From Bacteroidales bacterium (GTDB lineage: Bacteria; Bacteroidota; Bacteroidia; Bacteroidales; UBA932), in contig JAFPVJ010000017.1 of the NCBI GenBank assembly GCA_017400135.1, forward strand, positions 62,001-126,000: a DNA stretch of 64,000 bases, in the 5' to 3' direction. The position numbers and the translations under genes are program-made. The notes under the pieces were generated by a model. The model did no database searches and had not been told where the DNA came from. It saw only the letters and a list, made by a program, of their open reading frames with translations. Each line of letters opens with the position of its first letter. The first letter of the stretch is position 1. Positions 16,366 to 24,549 of this stretch are shown in pieces.

Positions 16366-18891
16366 TTAGAAGTCAAAGCCGATGGAAGCGTAAGCGGTGA
16401 TGCCGGTGATGTCGCACCACTGGACGGCGAAGCGCAGCGGCCCCACCATCGTCTGGCGGGCGTATTCTCCGCCGAAGGCATAGATCGGCACCCCCATGAA
16501 CATGTATCGGAATTTGTAATCACGGAAGTAACAGCCGGCCCGGGCCGTGACATAATTCTTGCGGGCGAAACAATACCTCAGGTCCAGCTGGGGCACCGAG
16601 GAGAAGCGGGAAGTCCACCTGAATCCGTTGGGGAAGCCTAAGAATGGGATCTGGCGCTCGACATAACGGTTCGGCATGAAACCGCCCAAGCCGATGCTGT
16701 GCCGGATATTCATAGCCTCGTGATCGGTGGAGTCCCATCCGAAATACAAACTGGGCTGGATGGTGAAATGCTGCCCCAGCGAGAAGGCTGCCTGAAGGCT
16801 TGCGAGGACGCTGCCGTAAGGATTGACGGGTTGCATCCGGATCAGGTCCTTGGTGTCGATATCGGGGCCATTGCCATCCATTTCGTCGACATATCCATCC
16901 GACTCATCTGAACGCGTCAGGATGGGGGAAAGCTTCGCGTAGGATTCCTCACCGTTGCCGCCTTCCACTTCATAGAACCATTTCTTGAGCGCACCCTTGA
17001 AAACATAACGGCCGTCAAGGGAGAAACGGATGCCCCGGGTGGGGAAGTATCCGTCATCAAAGGTGTCGAACTTAAAGGTCGCAAAGCCGGAGAGCCAGTA
17101 ACTCCTCCAATCCCAGCCCAGCCGGGACTGGGCGTATTCCAGGTAATTTTCGTAAGGGTCCATCTCCGCCGTCACGCCGGCCCGGAAGGAGCCGAAGCGC
17201 AGCCTGGCGTCTTCAATGTACGCGTCCAGGGCCGTGGAGAGGAGTCTCTCTTCCGTGCTGGCCATATAACCGTACGTCGTGTTCATGTAGCTGGTGCGGG
17301 AGGCGACACCGACGACGGGGCCTTTCATGGGCTTGAAGGCGAAGTCAAGGGTCAGGGCCGGGTTTGTACCCAGCTTGAGATCCGTGGTGAAACGCGGGCC
17401 GTAGAGGCGCCGGGTCCCCAGTCCGTAGTGCAGGGCTACGGCCACGGTCTCGTCGGTGTCGGCGCGCAGGCCGACCGCGAAATCGTTCGTCTGCCCCTTT
17501 TGGCAGTCGAAGACCAGCGTGTAGGGTTCTCCGCGGCCTCTCAGGTGGTAGGTCACCGATTCGAAGGCGTTGGTGCCATAGATCTTGTTGAGCAGATTTT
17601 CGATGATTTCCCGGTCGAACTCCTGCGTGTTGGGATAGTCCCGGCTGTGAAGGATGATCTGACGGTCCTTGTCGCTGATGCCCTCGAATTGGATCGCATC
17701 CACGCGCACTTTGTTCTGGGCCAGGTTGACGGCGGGGGCGGGGTGGCTGACGGGCGGCTCCTGGCAGTCCTTGAAGAGGGCCGCAATGGACTCGAACAGT
17801 TCTTTCTGTCCCAGGGCGTTCCGGTAGCCTTGGTCGATGATGTCATCCACGCTCTTGTCATCGAAGGACAGCATGTTGTAGCCTTTCAGCTCATGGTGCA
17901 CGTCCATGTCGAGCATCTCGCGGGCCGGACCGGCGGCTTCCTTGGACAGGAGGGTGATGGTCTGGAAGAGGAAGTCCACCGGAGAGTTGAGCTCGTCCAG
18001 TTGGCGCGGGACGGACATTTCCGAACCGATGACGATGTCGGCGCCCATTTCCTTGGCCAGGTCCACCGGGAAATTGTTGCGCATGCCGCCGTCCAGCAAG
18101 ACCTCGGCGTTCTCACGCACGGCCCTGAAATAGAAGGGGATGGCCATCGTGGAACGCAGGGCGTCGTTGAGGTTGCCCGAGGTCCAATATTTGGGTGCCA
18201 TGGCATACAGGTCGGTGGCAACGCAGGCATAGGGGATGGGGAGTTCGGAGAAACTCAAGCTGTCCTGGTAACCCACGCTGATGGAACTGAGCATGTTGCG
18301 CACGTTCAGGCCGTAGAGGTAACCGTCCGGCATGCCGAGGCCCATCTTGTTCATGGCGTCCTGCATCATGTCAGCCGATTTGTGCCCGGCTTCTTCGGAC
18401 ATGATGTCGACGACCTTCTCTTTCCTGAGACGGTCCGCCAGGTCCTCGTCGTCGTAGTGGTGAGGAACGCGGATGATGAAACGCTCGCGGTATTTCTTCA
18501 ACTTATAGGGCAGGAAATCGTTCGGGATGTCATCTGACATCATGACGGGCCATTGGATGTCCCTGACCAGGGAGTCCAGCTGGTCATGCTTGTAGCCCAG
18601 GGCATACAATCCGCCGACGAGACCGCCCATGCTGGTACCCGTGACGATGTCCACGGGGATCCCCAGTTCTTCCATGTACTTGATGACTCCCAGGTGCGCC
18701 AGGCCGCGGGCGCCGCCGCCGGCCAGCACGAGGCCCACCGTAGGACGGTACCGCCGGATCGAATCCATCCGGGCACGGACCTTGGCGAAGGCGATGGAAT
18801 CGGCCTCAGGATGGGCGCTGGGGAGGATTTGGGCGTTGAGGGCAAAAGAGAGGGTACAAGCAAGGACAATGGCCGAGAGGATCCGTTTCAT
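16366..18891 (-). CDS. Patatin-like phospholipase with BamA-type barrel (PlpD-like)
   Basis: The 841-residue product has a Sec signal (cut near NAQ, residue 21) and an N-terminal patatin domain. The oxyanion motif is GGGARG (58-63), the nucleophile elbow GTSMG has Ser 87, and the catalytic Asp is in DGG (Asp 267). A single POTRA-like region is near 390-470 (VRVDAIQFEGISDKDRQIIL). The rest is a 16-strand BamA/Omp85-type barrel ending in an aromatic residue (GFDF). This is the plan of type Vd autotransporters and Bacteroidota homologues, which place a lipase at the cell surface or periplasm. The barrel is complete. It is first in a two-gene operon with the MscS channel. Confidence 0.9.
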   Translation of the reverse strand: MKRILSAIVLACTLSFALNAQILPSAHPEADSIAFAKVRARMDSIRRYRPTVGLVLAGGGARGLAHLGVIKYMEELGIPVDIVTGTSMGGLVGGLYALGYKHDQLDSLVRDIQWPVMMSDDIPNDFLPYKLKKYRERFIIRVPHHYDDEDLADRLRKEKVVDIMSEEAGHKSADMMQDAMNKMGLGMPDGYLYGLNVRNMLSSISVGYQDSLSFSELPIPYACVATDLYAMAPKYWTSGNLNDALRSTMAIPFYFRAVRENAEVLLDGGMRNNFPVDLAKEMGADIVIGSEMSVPRQLDELNSPVDFLFQTITLLSKEAAGPAREMLDMDVHHELKGYNMLSFDDKSVDDIIDQGYRNALGQKELFESIAALFKDCQEPPVSHPAPAVNLAQNKVRVDAIQFEGISDKDRQIILHSRDYPNTQEFDREIIENLLNKIYGTNAFESVTYHLRGRGEPYTLVFDCQKGQTNDFAVGLRADTDETVAVALHYGLGTRRLYGPRFTTDLKLGTNPALTLDFAFKPMKGPVVGVASRTSYMNTTYGYMASTEERLLSTALDAYIEDARLRFGSFRAGVTAEMDPYENYLEYAQSRLGWDWRSYWLSGFATFKFDTFDDGYFPTRGIRFSLDGRYVFKGALKKWFYEVEGGNGEESYAKLSPILTRSDESDGYVDEMDGNGPDIDTKDLIRMQPVNPYGSVLASLQAAFSLGQHFTIQPSLYFGWDSTDHEAMNIRHSIGLGGFMPNRYVERQIPFLGFPNGFRWTSRFSSVPQLDLRYCFARKNYVTARAGCYFRDYKFRYMFMGVPIYAFGGEYARQTMVGPLRFAVQWCDITGITAYASIGFDF

Positions 18892-18927
18892 TTAATGTGG
18901 TCTAGCTTTGCGTTATTTATCGGACTT

Positions 18928-18964
18928 CAAAGATACGATTATTTTTTCTTTATTGTTATCTTTA
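18928..18964. promoter_or_regulatory. Divergent -7 boxes between patatin and GH28 genes
   Basis: On the minus strand TATCTTTG (18935-18928) is an exact TAnnTTTG box 37 bases before the patatin start. On the plus strand TATCTTTA (18957-18964) is a 7/8 match 17 bases before the GH28 start. Neither has a clear -33 TTTG. Together they account for the 90-base AT-rich gap, which holds no other feature I can see. Confidence 0.45.
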
Positions 18965-18981
18965 CCCCATCAAGACCCTGT

Positions 18982-20385
18982 ATGATGACCAGACACCGCA
19001 TTTTTAGCACGGCGTTCCTCCTGACAGCCGCCTTCCTTACCTTCTTTCCGCTTCGTGCGGGGGATTATGAAACCCTGTACAAGGACCTTCCGGTAGCACT
19101 GCCGGAGCCCTCGTTGCCCTCCATCCCCGCCTTCACCCTGACGCTGACGGATTTCGGCGCCGTGGGTGACGGCATTACGGACAATACGGCCGCCTTCGAA
19201 AAAGCGATTTCCGCGCTGTCGAAAAAGGGAGGCGGGCATCTGGTCGTGCCGGCTGGCATCTTTCTGACCGGCCCCATCGTCCTGAAGGACCGGACCGACC
19301 TTCATCTGGAGCGGGGCGCCCTGATCCTGCTCAGTCCGGACAAGACGGCCCACATCCGCAAGGGTAAAGTCCAGCCCGGGATCAGCGCCAGCAATCGTTC
19401 GGACGTGAGCATCACCGGCGACGGCATCATCGACGGCAATGGCGAATGGTGGCGCGGCGTCAAGCGTGGCAAGGTCAGCAATGTCGAATGGGGGGATTTC
19501 CGCCGGATGGGCGGTACGATGACGGAAGACGGGCAGATTTGGTATCCCTTTGATTTGAAGGTGTTTCCCAATGTTGCCGTAACGGCGCCGGAGCAGGAGA
19601 AAATGCGCACGCACCTCGTACGCTTCACGGATTGCGAGCGGGTGCTGGTCCAGGGCGTCACCCTCCAGCATGCGCCCAAATTCCACCTCGTGCCGCAGCG
19701 TTGCCGGCAGGTCGTCATCGACGGCGTGACGGTCCGCTGCCCATGGAATGCCCAGAACGGGGACGGTATCGACCTGATGAACAGCCAGGACGTCCTGGTG
19801 ACCCGGTGCCGGGTGGACGTGGGGGACGACGGCATCTGCCTGAAGGGCGGCGTCGGTGAAGCCGGCGTGCAGGACGGTCCCTGCGCACGCATCCTGGTGA
19901 CGGAAAATATCGTCTTCCGGGCTCACGGGGGCTTTGTGATCGGCTCCGACTTCTCCGGAGGAATGGAGGATATCGTAGTGTGCCGCAATACTTTCTCCGG
20001 CACGGATACCGGACTGCGTTTCAAGAGTGCGTCGGGGCGGGGAGGAAAGTGCCGGGCCATCCGTATTTCCGACATCATCATGACTGACATCCGGGACGCG
20101 GCGGTGTCTTTCCGGACTTCCTACGTCGACATGCCGGTGGGGCGCACGGAAGCGGTAGTGCGCCAGACTTCCGGTTTCGTGCCGGAATTCAGCGACATCC
20201 AGATCAGCCGGGTGACCTGCCGGGACACAAGGATCGCGGTGGCCGCGAAGGGCACCCTCGAAATGGTCCACGACATCGTTCTTTCCGACTGCGTTTTCTT
20301 TTATTCGGAGACGGCGATGCGCTTGGACGACCCGGCGTCGATCCATTTTGAGAACGTTCGTTTCGAGACTTTTGAAAAAAACTGA
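18982..20385 (+). CDS. Polygalacturonase, glycoside hydrolase family 28
   Basis: The ATG at 18982 gives a 467-residue protein with a signal peptide (hydrophobic 8-24). The pectate-lyase-type start VTDFGAVGDGITDNTAAF pattern appears near 56-72 and is followed by right-handed beta-helix repeats. Catalytic motifs of GH28 are visible: NGDGID (Asp 261), GDDG (Asp 282 and Asp 283) and AHGG (His 315), with a GLRFKS segment where the family has R-x-K. It should hydrolyse galacturonan or a rhamnogalacturonan backbone, and a helix insertion near 160-195 may set specificity. It heads a tightly spaced five-gene operon that ends at the terminator near 24.4 kb. Confidence 0.88.
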   Translation: MMTRHRIFSTAFLLTAAFLTFFPLRAGDYETLYKDLPVALPEPSLPSIPAFTLTLTDFGAVGDGITDNTAAFEKAISALSKKGGGHLVVPAGIFLTGPIVLKDRTDLHLERGALILLSPDKTAHIRKGKVQPGISASNRSDVSITGDGIIDGNGEWWRGVKRGKVSNVEWGDFRRMGGTMTEDGQIWYPFDLKVFPNVAVTAPEQEKMRTHLVRFTDCERVLVQGVTLQHAPKFHLVPQRCRQVVIDGVTVRCPWNAQNGDGIDLMNSQDVLVTRCRVDVGDDGICLKGGVGEAGVQDGPCARILVTENIVFRAHGGFVIGSDFSGGMEDIVVCRNTFSGTDTGLRFKSASGRGGKCRAIRISDIIMTDIRDAAVSFRTSYVDMPVGRTEAVVRQTSGFVPEFSDIQISRVTCRDTRIAVAAKGTLEMVHDIVLSDCVFFYSETAMRLDDPASIHFENVRFETFEKN

Positions 20386-20389
20386 AACC

Positions 20390-21424
20390 ATGATAGATGA
20401 GATCCTCTCCTTCAACAGGGACTTTGTTGCCCGGAAGGCGTACGAACCGTTTGTGACTGATAAATATCCTTCGAAGAAACTGGCCGTCCTGACCTGCATG
20501 GACACCCGTCTGACCGAGCTGCTGCCCCAGGCGCTGGGGCTGCGCAACGGTGATGCCAAGATCATCCGGAACGCCGGCGGTGGGGTGCTCTTCGAGGCGG
20601 ATTCCGCCATACGTTCCCTGTTGGTGGCCATTTATGAGCTGGGTGTGGAGGAAGTGATGGTCGTCCATCATTCCGGCTGCGGCGCCTGCCACATGAGCTA
20701 TGCGGAATTCAAGCCGCATTTCCTGGAGCGGGGGATTCCAGAGGAGGTGCTCGCTGCCTGGGAGAAGTGGGGGATCGCTGAATGGCTGGAGGGTTTCCAC
20801 GATACGGAGGCTTCCGTGCGCAGGACGGTCGAGGCGGTCCGTTCCCATTCGCTGATGCCGAAGGACATCGTCGTCCGAGGCTTCATCATCGACTCCGTGA
20901 CGGGTGCCCTGACAGAGGTGGATTGTCCGGAGAATGGCTGCCGTTGCGGGTGCGGAGGAGAGCACGAAGAAGGATGTGGTTGTGGCGGGCATGACGGGGA
21001 GGCGTGCGGCTGCGGTGGCGGAGAAGGTCATCACTGCCACCACGGCGAGGGGGAGGAATGTCATCACGGTGATTCCGAAGGCGGGCACTGCCATCACGGC
21101 GGCGGATGCCGTCGCCACGGCGCCCAGGCTGCCGCGCGGGTGGACGCCATGTCCTGGGCCTTCGACCGGGTCAGCGTAGCGATACGCCCCTATCTGGGCG
21201 GAGCGGACGACCCGGCTGCCCGGGCTGAGGCGCGGAAGGCCCTGGAGCCCTTCCAGGATGAAATAGCCGCCCTCGATTACTACCAGCGCTCCGGCCTCTG
21301 GCAGCAGGATTACGAGGCCGACGAAGCCGGCCGCCTGCCCGCGGACATCCGCCGCAGCGTCCTCTCACAGGACGGCCTTTATAACCTGCTTGAAGAAATC
21401 GGATTTGTTTCTAAAACCAATTAA
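20390..21424 (+). CDS. Beta-carbonic anhydrase with Cys/His-rich metal-binding insert and extra C-terminal domain
   Basis: I start at the ATG 4 bases after the GH28 stop. Residues 1-178 are a small-type beta-carbonic anhydrase: zinc ligands Cys 36, His 94 and Cys 97 (CMDTR and HHSGCG), with the Asp 38/Arg 40 dyad, giving reversible CO2 hydration. No signal peptide, so cytoplasmic. Residues 179-243 then hold 12 Cys and 12 His among Gly and Glu, first as CGCGG blocks and then as HCHHG blocks. Residues 250-344 are an extra helical domain I do not recognise. Beta-CAs of this clade normally end near residue 180. The insert is in frame in GC-normal DNA, so it is not a sequencing slip. Metal storage or delivery, or metal-controlled activity, is inference. 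Confidence 0.88.
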   Translation: MIDEILSFNRDFVARKAYEPFVTDKYPSKKLAVLTCMDTRLTELLPQALGLRNGDAKIIRNAGGGVLFEADSAIRSLLVAIYELGVEEVMVVHHSGCGACHMSYAEFKPHFLERGIPEEVLAAWEKWGIAEWLEGFHDTEASVRRTVEAVRSHSLMPKDIVVRGFIIDSVTGALTEVDCPENGCRCGCGGEHEEGCGCGGHDGEACGCGGGEGHHCHHGEGEECHHGDSEGGHCHHGGGCRRHGAQAAARVDAMSWAFDRVSVAIRPYLGGADDPAARAEARKALEPFQDEIAALDYYQRSGLWQQDYEADEAGRLPADIRRSVLSQDGLYNLLEEIGFVSKTN

Positions 21425-21443
21425 ATAATAAACATTGAAACCC

Positions 21444-22847
21444 ATGATCAGTAGAAGAACATTCGTCAAGGCCGCCGGGACATCCCTTGCGGCTCTGGCA
21501 GTCACTCCCCAAACGATCCTGGCCGCTTCCGCCAAGAACCGGAAATCCGCCCAGGGCGCCTCGGACAAGGTCAACGTCGCCTTCATCGGCATCGGACAGA
21601 AAGGGGAAGAAGAGGCGACGTACGCCTGGAAGACCGGTCTGTGCAACGTGTTGGCCCTGTGCGACGTCAACATGGGGCATCCCTGGACGCAGAAGGTCAT
21701 GGGGATGTTCCCCGAAGCCAAGCGCTATACGGACTTCAGGAAGTTGTTTGACGAGATGGCGAGCCAGTTGGACGCTGTCTTCGTCTGCGTGCCGGACTTC
21801 GCCCATTTCGCCATCGCGATGCGCGCCCTCAAGGAAGGCTTGCACGTCTACTGCGAAAAGCCCCTGTGCCGCACCTTCCACGAGTGCCAGCTGCTGCTCG
21901 AAGAATCCCGGCTCCATCCGGAACTCGTGACCCAGCTGGGTAACCAGGGTCATTCGGGCCCGGCCTATTTCCAGTTCAAGTCCTGGACCGAGGCGGGTAT
22001 CATCAAGAACATCACCCGGATCGACGCCTATATGAACAACTGGCGTCGCTGGCATCCTTACGACGTAAACATCAAGAAGTTCCCCGATCCCGACCCGATG
22101 CCGGAGACGATGCAGTGGGATATCTGGCAGATGCAGACGATGTATCACGACTACAGCGAGAAGTTCGACCACGGCAACTGGCGCGGCTGGTATGACTTCG
22201 GCTGCGGCGCCCTCGGCGACTGGGGCTGTCACATTCTTGACAACTGCCATCAGTTCCTCGAACTGGGCCTGCCGACGGAAGTCAAGATGCTCCGGGCGGA
22301 CGGTCACAACGACTATTTCTTCCCCAAGGCGTCCACCATCGAGTTCAAGTTCCCGCGCCGCGGCAACAAGCCGGCGGTGACGCTGACCTGGTACGACGGG
22401 CAGGAGAATCCCGCGCCCAAGCCGGAAGGCGACTGGTTCGTCCCGCACAACGAGGACAAAGGCGTCGGTAAGTTCCTTTATGGCGACGAGCTGACTTTCT
22501 CCGGTGGCGCGCACCGCACCCCGCTCGTCATCATCCCCAAGGAGGCGCAGATGGAACTGGAGGCCAAGGGCGTGCTGCCCGAGACGCCGCCCATGCCGGA
22601 GGACTTCCTGTTCAACCACCACAGGAACTTCCTCAACGCCGTCCTGGGTAAGGAGAAATCCCATTCCCCGTTCGAAGTTGCGGTCCCGCTGACACAGGTG
22701 CTCTGCCTCGGCATCATCGCGCAGAAACTCAACACCGGTTTCCACTTCGACAGGAACACCCACGAGATCCTCGACAACCCGTTTGCCAATTCCCTGCTGA
22801 CCGGCATTCCGCCGCGCAAGGGTTGGGAAGACTACTACAAGCTATAA
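21444..22847 (+). CDS. Gfo/Idh/MocA-family oxidoreductase with Tat signal
   Basis: The ATG at 21444 starts a twin-arginine signal (SRRTFVKAAG, Arg 4-Arg 5) followed by a hydrophobic core, so the folded, cofactor-loaded enzyme is exported. The Rossmann domain follows (VNVAFIGIGQKGEEE; CDVNMG), with the family signature EKPLCR near residue 145 carrying the catalytic Lys, then a large alpha/beta domain. It is 467 residues, the common length of the exported Bacteroidota subgroup. Such enzymes oxidise or reduce sugar hydroxyls with tightly bound NAD(P). Next to DUF1080 and a TIM-barrel isomerase it fits the 3-keto-glycoside pathway, in which C3 of a glycoside is oxidised before cleavage. Substrate unknown. 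Confidence 0.88.
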   Translation: MISRRTFVKAAGTSLAALAVTPQTILAASAKNRKSAQGASDKVNVAFIGIGQKGEEEATYAWKTGLCNVLALCDVNMGHPWTQKVMGMFPEAKRYTDFRKLFDEMASQLDAVFVCVPDFAHFAIAMRALKEGLHVYCEKPLCRTFHECQLLLEESRLHPELVTQLGNQGHSGPAYFQFKSWTEAGIIKNITRIDAYMNNWRRWHPYDVNIKKFPDPDPMPETMQWDIWQMQTMYHDYSEKFDHGNWRGWYDFGCGALGDWGCHILDNCHQFLELGLPTEVKMLRADGHNDYFFPKASTIEFKFPRRGNKPAVTLTWYDGQENPAPKPEGDWFVPHNEDKGVGKFLYGDELTFSGGAHRTPLVIIPKEAQMELEAKGVLPETPPMPEDFLFNHHRNFLNAVLGKEKSHSPFEVAVPLTQVLCLGIIAQKLNTGFHFDRNTHEILDNPFANSLLTGIPPRKGWEDYYKL

Positions 22848-22852
22848 GGCCT

Positions 22853-23566
22853 ATGAGAAGAATACTTGGAATGGCGGCCGCCTGTATGATGGCGGTCGCT
22901 TGCTCCGGCGGTTGGCAGCCCCTCTTCGACGGCCAGTCGCTGGAGGGCTGGATCGGCGTGGACGGGCAGGAGCTCCCGGCCAGCTATTGGAGCGTCGTGG
23001 ACGGCGTCATCGTTTCCCACCCCAAGTTGGCGGAGCAGCCCGCGGAAATAGGGGATATCGAGGCGCCGGCCGACGATACCCGGGATCTGATGACCCGCTC
23101 GGTTTACGGCAACTTCAAACTGAAGGCGCAGTTCCGCCTCGAGGAAGGTTCCAACGGCGGCATCAAGTATTTCATCAATCCGGGACGTTTCCGGGGCCCG
23201 TCGATCGGGTTTGAATACCAGATCATCGATGACGCTACCTTCGGGAAACTGCATTTCAAGATCAACAATGTCCAGACGACCGCTTCCCTCTACGACCTGC
23301 TTTCCGCCAACAAGACGAAAGCCAATTTCCGGCCTTACGAGTGGAACGATGCGATGATCGTGGTCGACGGCGGCCGGGTGGAGCACTGGCTCAACGGCGT
23401 CAAGGTGCTGGAGATCGACCGTTTTTCGGAGAGTTTCGACCGGCTGGTCGTCAACAGCAAGTTCTGCAACGACGAGGGCTTCGGCAAACTGGACTCGGGG
23501 CACATTCTCCTCCAGGACCATGGCTGTACGGTGTATTATCGCAATATCATGATAAAGGAGATTTGA
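22853..23566 (+). CDS. DUF1080 (3-keto-disaccharide hydrolase domain) lipoprotein
   Basis: I start at the ATG 5 bases after the previous stop because it gives a lipoprotein signal (MAVAC, Cys 17). The 237-residue product is one concanavalin-like beta-sandwich of the DUF1080 type: WQPLFDGQSLEGW near the N-terminus, then YGNFKLKAQFRLEEGSNGGI and EYQIIDD, then WNDAMIVVDGGRVEHWLNG. This family is now linked to cleavage of 3-keto-glycosides by beta-elimination and hydration. It sits between the oxidoreductase and the isomerase-like gene, the usual trio. Membrane anchoring places it on the same side as the Tat-exported oxidoreductase. Confidence 0.88.
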   Translation: MRRILGMAAACMMAVACSGGWQPLFDGQSLEGWIGVDGQELPASYWSVVDGVIVSHPKLAEQPAEIGDIEAPADDTRDLMTRSVYGNFKLKAQFRLEEGSNGGIKYFINPGRFRGPSIGFEYQIIDDATFGKLHFKINNVQTTASLYDLLSANKTKANFRPYEWNDAMIVVDGGRVEHWLNGVKVLEIDRFSESFDRLVVNSKFCNDEGFGKLDSGHILLQDHGCTVYYRNIMIKEI

Positions 23567-23570
23567 CGGT

Positions 23571-24395
23571 ATGAAAAAGTTGATTACCCTGGCATTATCC
23601 TTCCTGTGTCTGTCCTGTGCGGGTCCGAAAGATCCGCCCGCGCAGACCGGTCACAAATCCGACGATTACCGTCTCGGCGTGGCGGGTTATACCTTCCGGA
23701 AGTTTACCATCGACCAGACTTTGGCGCAACTTCAAAGTCTCGGCATCAAGTATCTGTCCGTCAAGGACTTCTGGCTTCCGCTGGATGCCACTGTCGAAGA
23801 GATGGACGCCTTCAAGGCAAAGTGTGCGTCTTACGAGGTCGACCCCTATATCCTGGGCCCCATCTATATGAGCACGCCCGAGCAGGTCGAGCAGGCTTTT
23901 GCCTACGCGCAGCGCTATGGCGCCGATTTGTTTATCGGCGTGCCTTCCTACGACGTGCTGGACAAGGTGGTCGCCAAGGTCAAGGAGACCGGCATCCGGG
24001 TGGCCGTCCACACGCACGGTCCCGACCTGCCCGATCTTTTCCCGGACATCCGGGTGGTCGTGGAGAAGGTGGGCGATCCTTCGCTCGGCATCGGCTGCTG
24101 CATGGACCTGGCCCATTCGTACCGCTACGGCGAAGATCCCGCCCAGGACATCCTGACGTATGCGAAATGGATATGGGACATCCACATCAAGGATGTCACC
24201 GAACCGTCGAAGGCCGGCGTCGCAAAAGAGATGGGACGCGGCGGGATGGATATTCCCGCAATCGTGGAGAGCCTCAGGAAAATCGGCTACCAGGGCGTGA
24301 TCTCCATCGAGTACGAAGGCTCGGGAGAGAATCCTCTTCCTGCCGTCGCCGAAACGGCAGGATATCTGCGCGGCGTGATGGATGCGCTGAAATAA
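23571..24395 (+). CDS. Sugar phosphate isomerase/epimerase-like TIM-barrel lipoprotein
   Basis: This 274-residue protein carries a lipoprotein signal (CLSC, Cys 16) and then a xylose-isomerase-like/AP-endonuclease-2 TIM barrel: LGVAGYTF, YLSVKDFWLP, VAVHTHGPD, CMDLAHSY, DIHIKDVTEP and VISIEYEG. The last strands bear the Asp, His and Glu that usually bind a divalent metal. Being exported, it is unlikely to act on phosphosugars. In its operon with an exported Gfo/Idh/MocA enzyme and DUF1080, a keto-sugar isomerase or epimerase step is the better reading. It ends the operon, 3 bases before a strong terminator. Confidence 0.82.
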   Translation: MKKLITLALSFLCLSCAGPKDPPAQTGHKSDDYRLGVAGYTFRKFTIDQTLAQLQSLGIKYLSVKDFWLPLDATVEEMDAFKAKCASYEVDPYILGPIYMSTPEQVEQAFAYAQRYGADLFIGVPSYDVLDKVVAKVKETGIRVAVHTHGPDLPDLFPDIRVVVEKVGDPSLGIGCCMDLAHSYRYGEDPAQDILTYAKWIWDIHIKDVTEPSKAGVAKEMGRGGMDIPAIVESLRKIGYQGVISIEYEGSGENPLPAVAETAGYLRGVMDALK

Positions 24396-24398
24396 ACG

Positions 24399-24428
24399 AA
24401 AAGCCTTCCCAACTCGGGAAGGCTTTTT
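24399..24428. terminator. Bidirectional intrinsic terminator
   Basis: The stem AAAAGCCTTCCC pairs with GGGAAGGCTTTTT around a 5-base loop (24411-24415), with A and T runs at both ends. It would stop the GH28-to-isomerase operon on the plus strand and tRNA-Glu on the minus strand. Confidence 0.9.
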
Positions 24429-24429
24429 G

Positions 24430-24501
24430 TACTGGGTAGGAGAATCGAACTCCTATTGCAAGATTGAGAATCTTGAGTACTAACCGTTATACGAACCCAG
24501 C
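24430..24501 (-). tRNA. tRNA-Glu (CTC)
   Basis: Read on the minus strand, the 72-base cloverleaf has acceptor GCTGGGT with ACCCAGT (G1 opposite U72, a wobble), a D-arm with GGTTAG, an anticodon stem CAAGA/TCTTG around TTCTCAA (anticodon CTC), a T-arm AGGAG-TTCGATT-CTCCT, and discriminator A. CCA is not encoded. It lies 48 bases downstream of the trigger factor gene on the same strand. The G-U end pair is slightly odd. Confidence 0.93.
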
Positions 24502-24549
24502 GTCAATTTGCAGGTGCAAAGATAGGTAAAAAAACCTTATCTGCAAATT

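Noticed and set aside
20921-21121. Frameshift or assembly error as origin of the Cys/His-rich stretch in the carbonic anhydrase
   Set aside because: The frame is continuous before and after, the downstream domain is a normal helical sequence to a proper stop, and the blocks are regular in one frame only.
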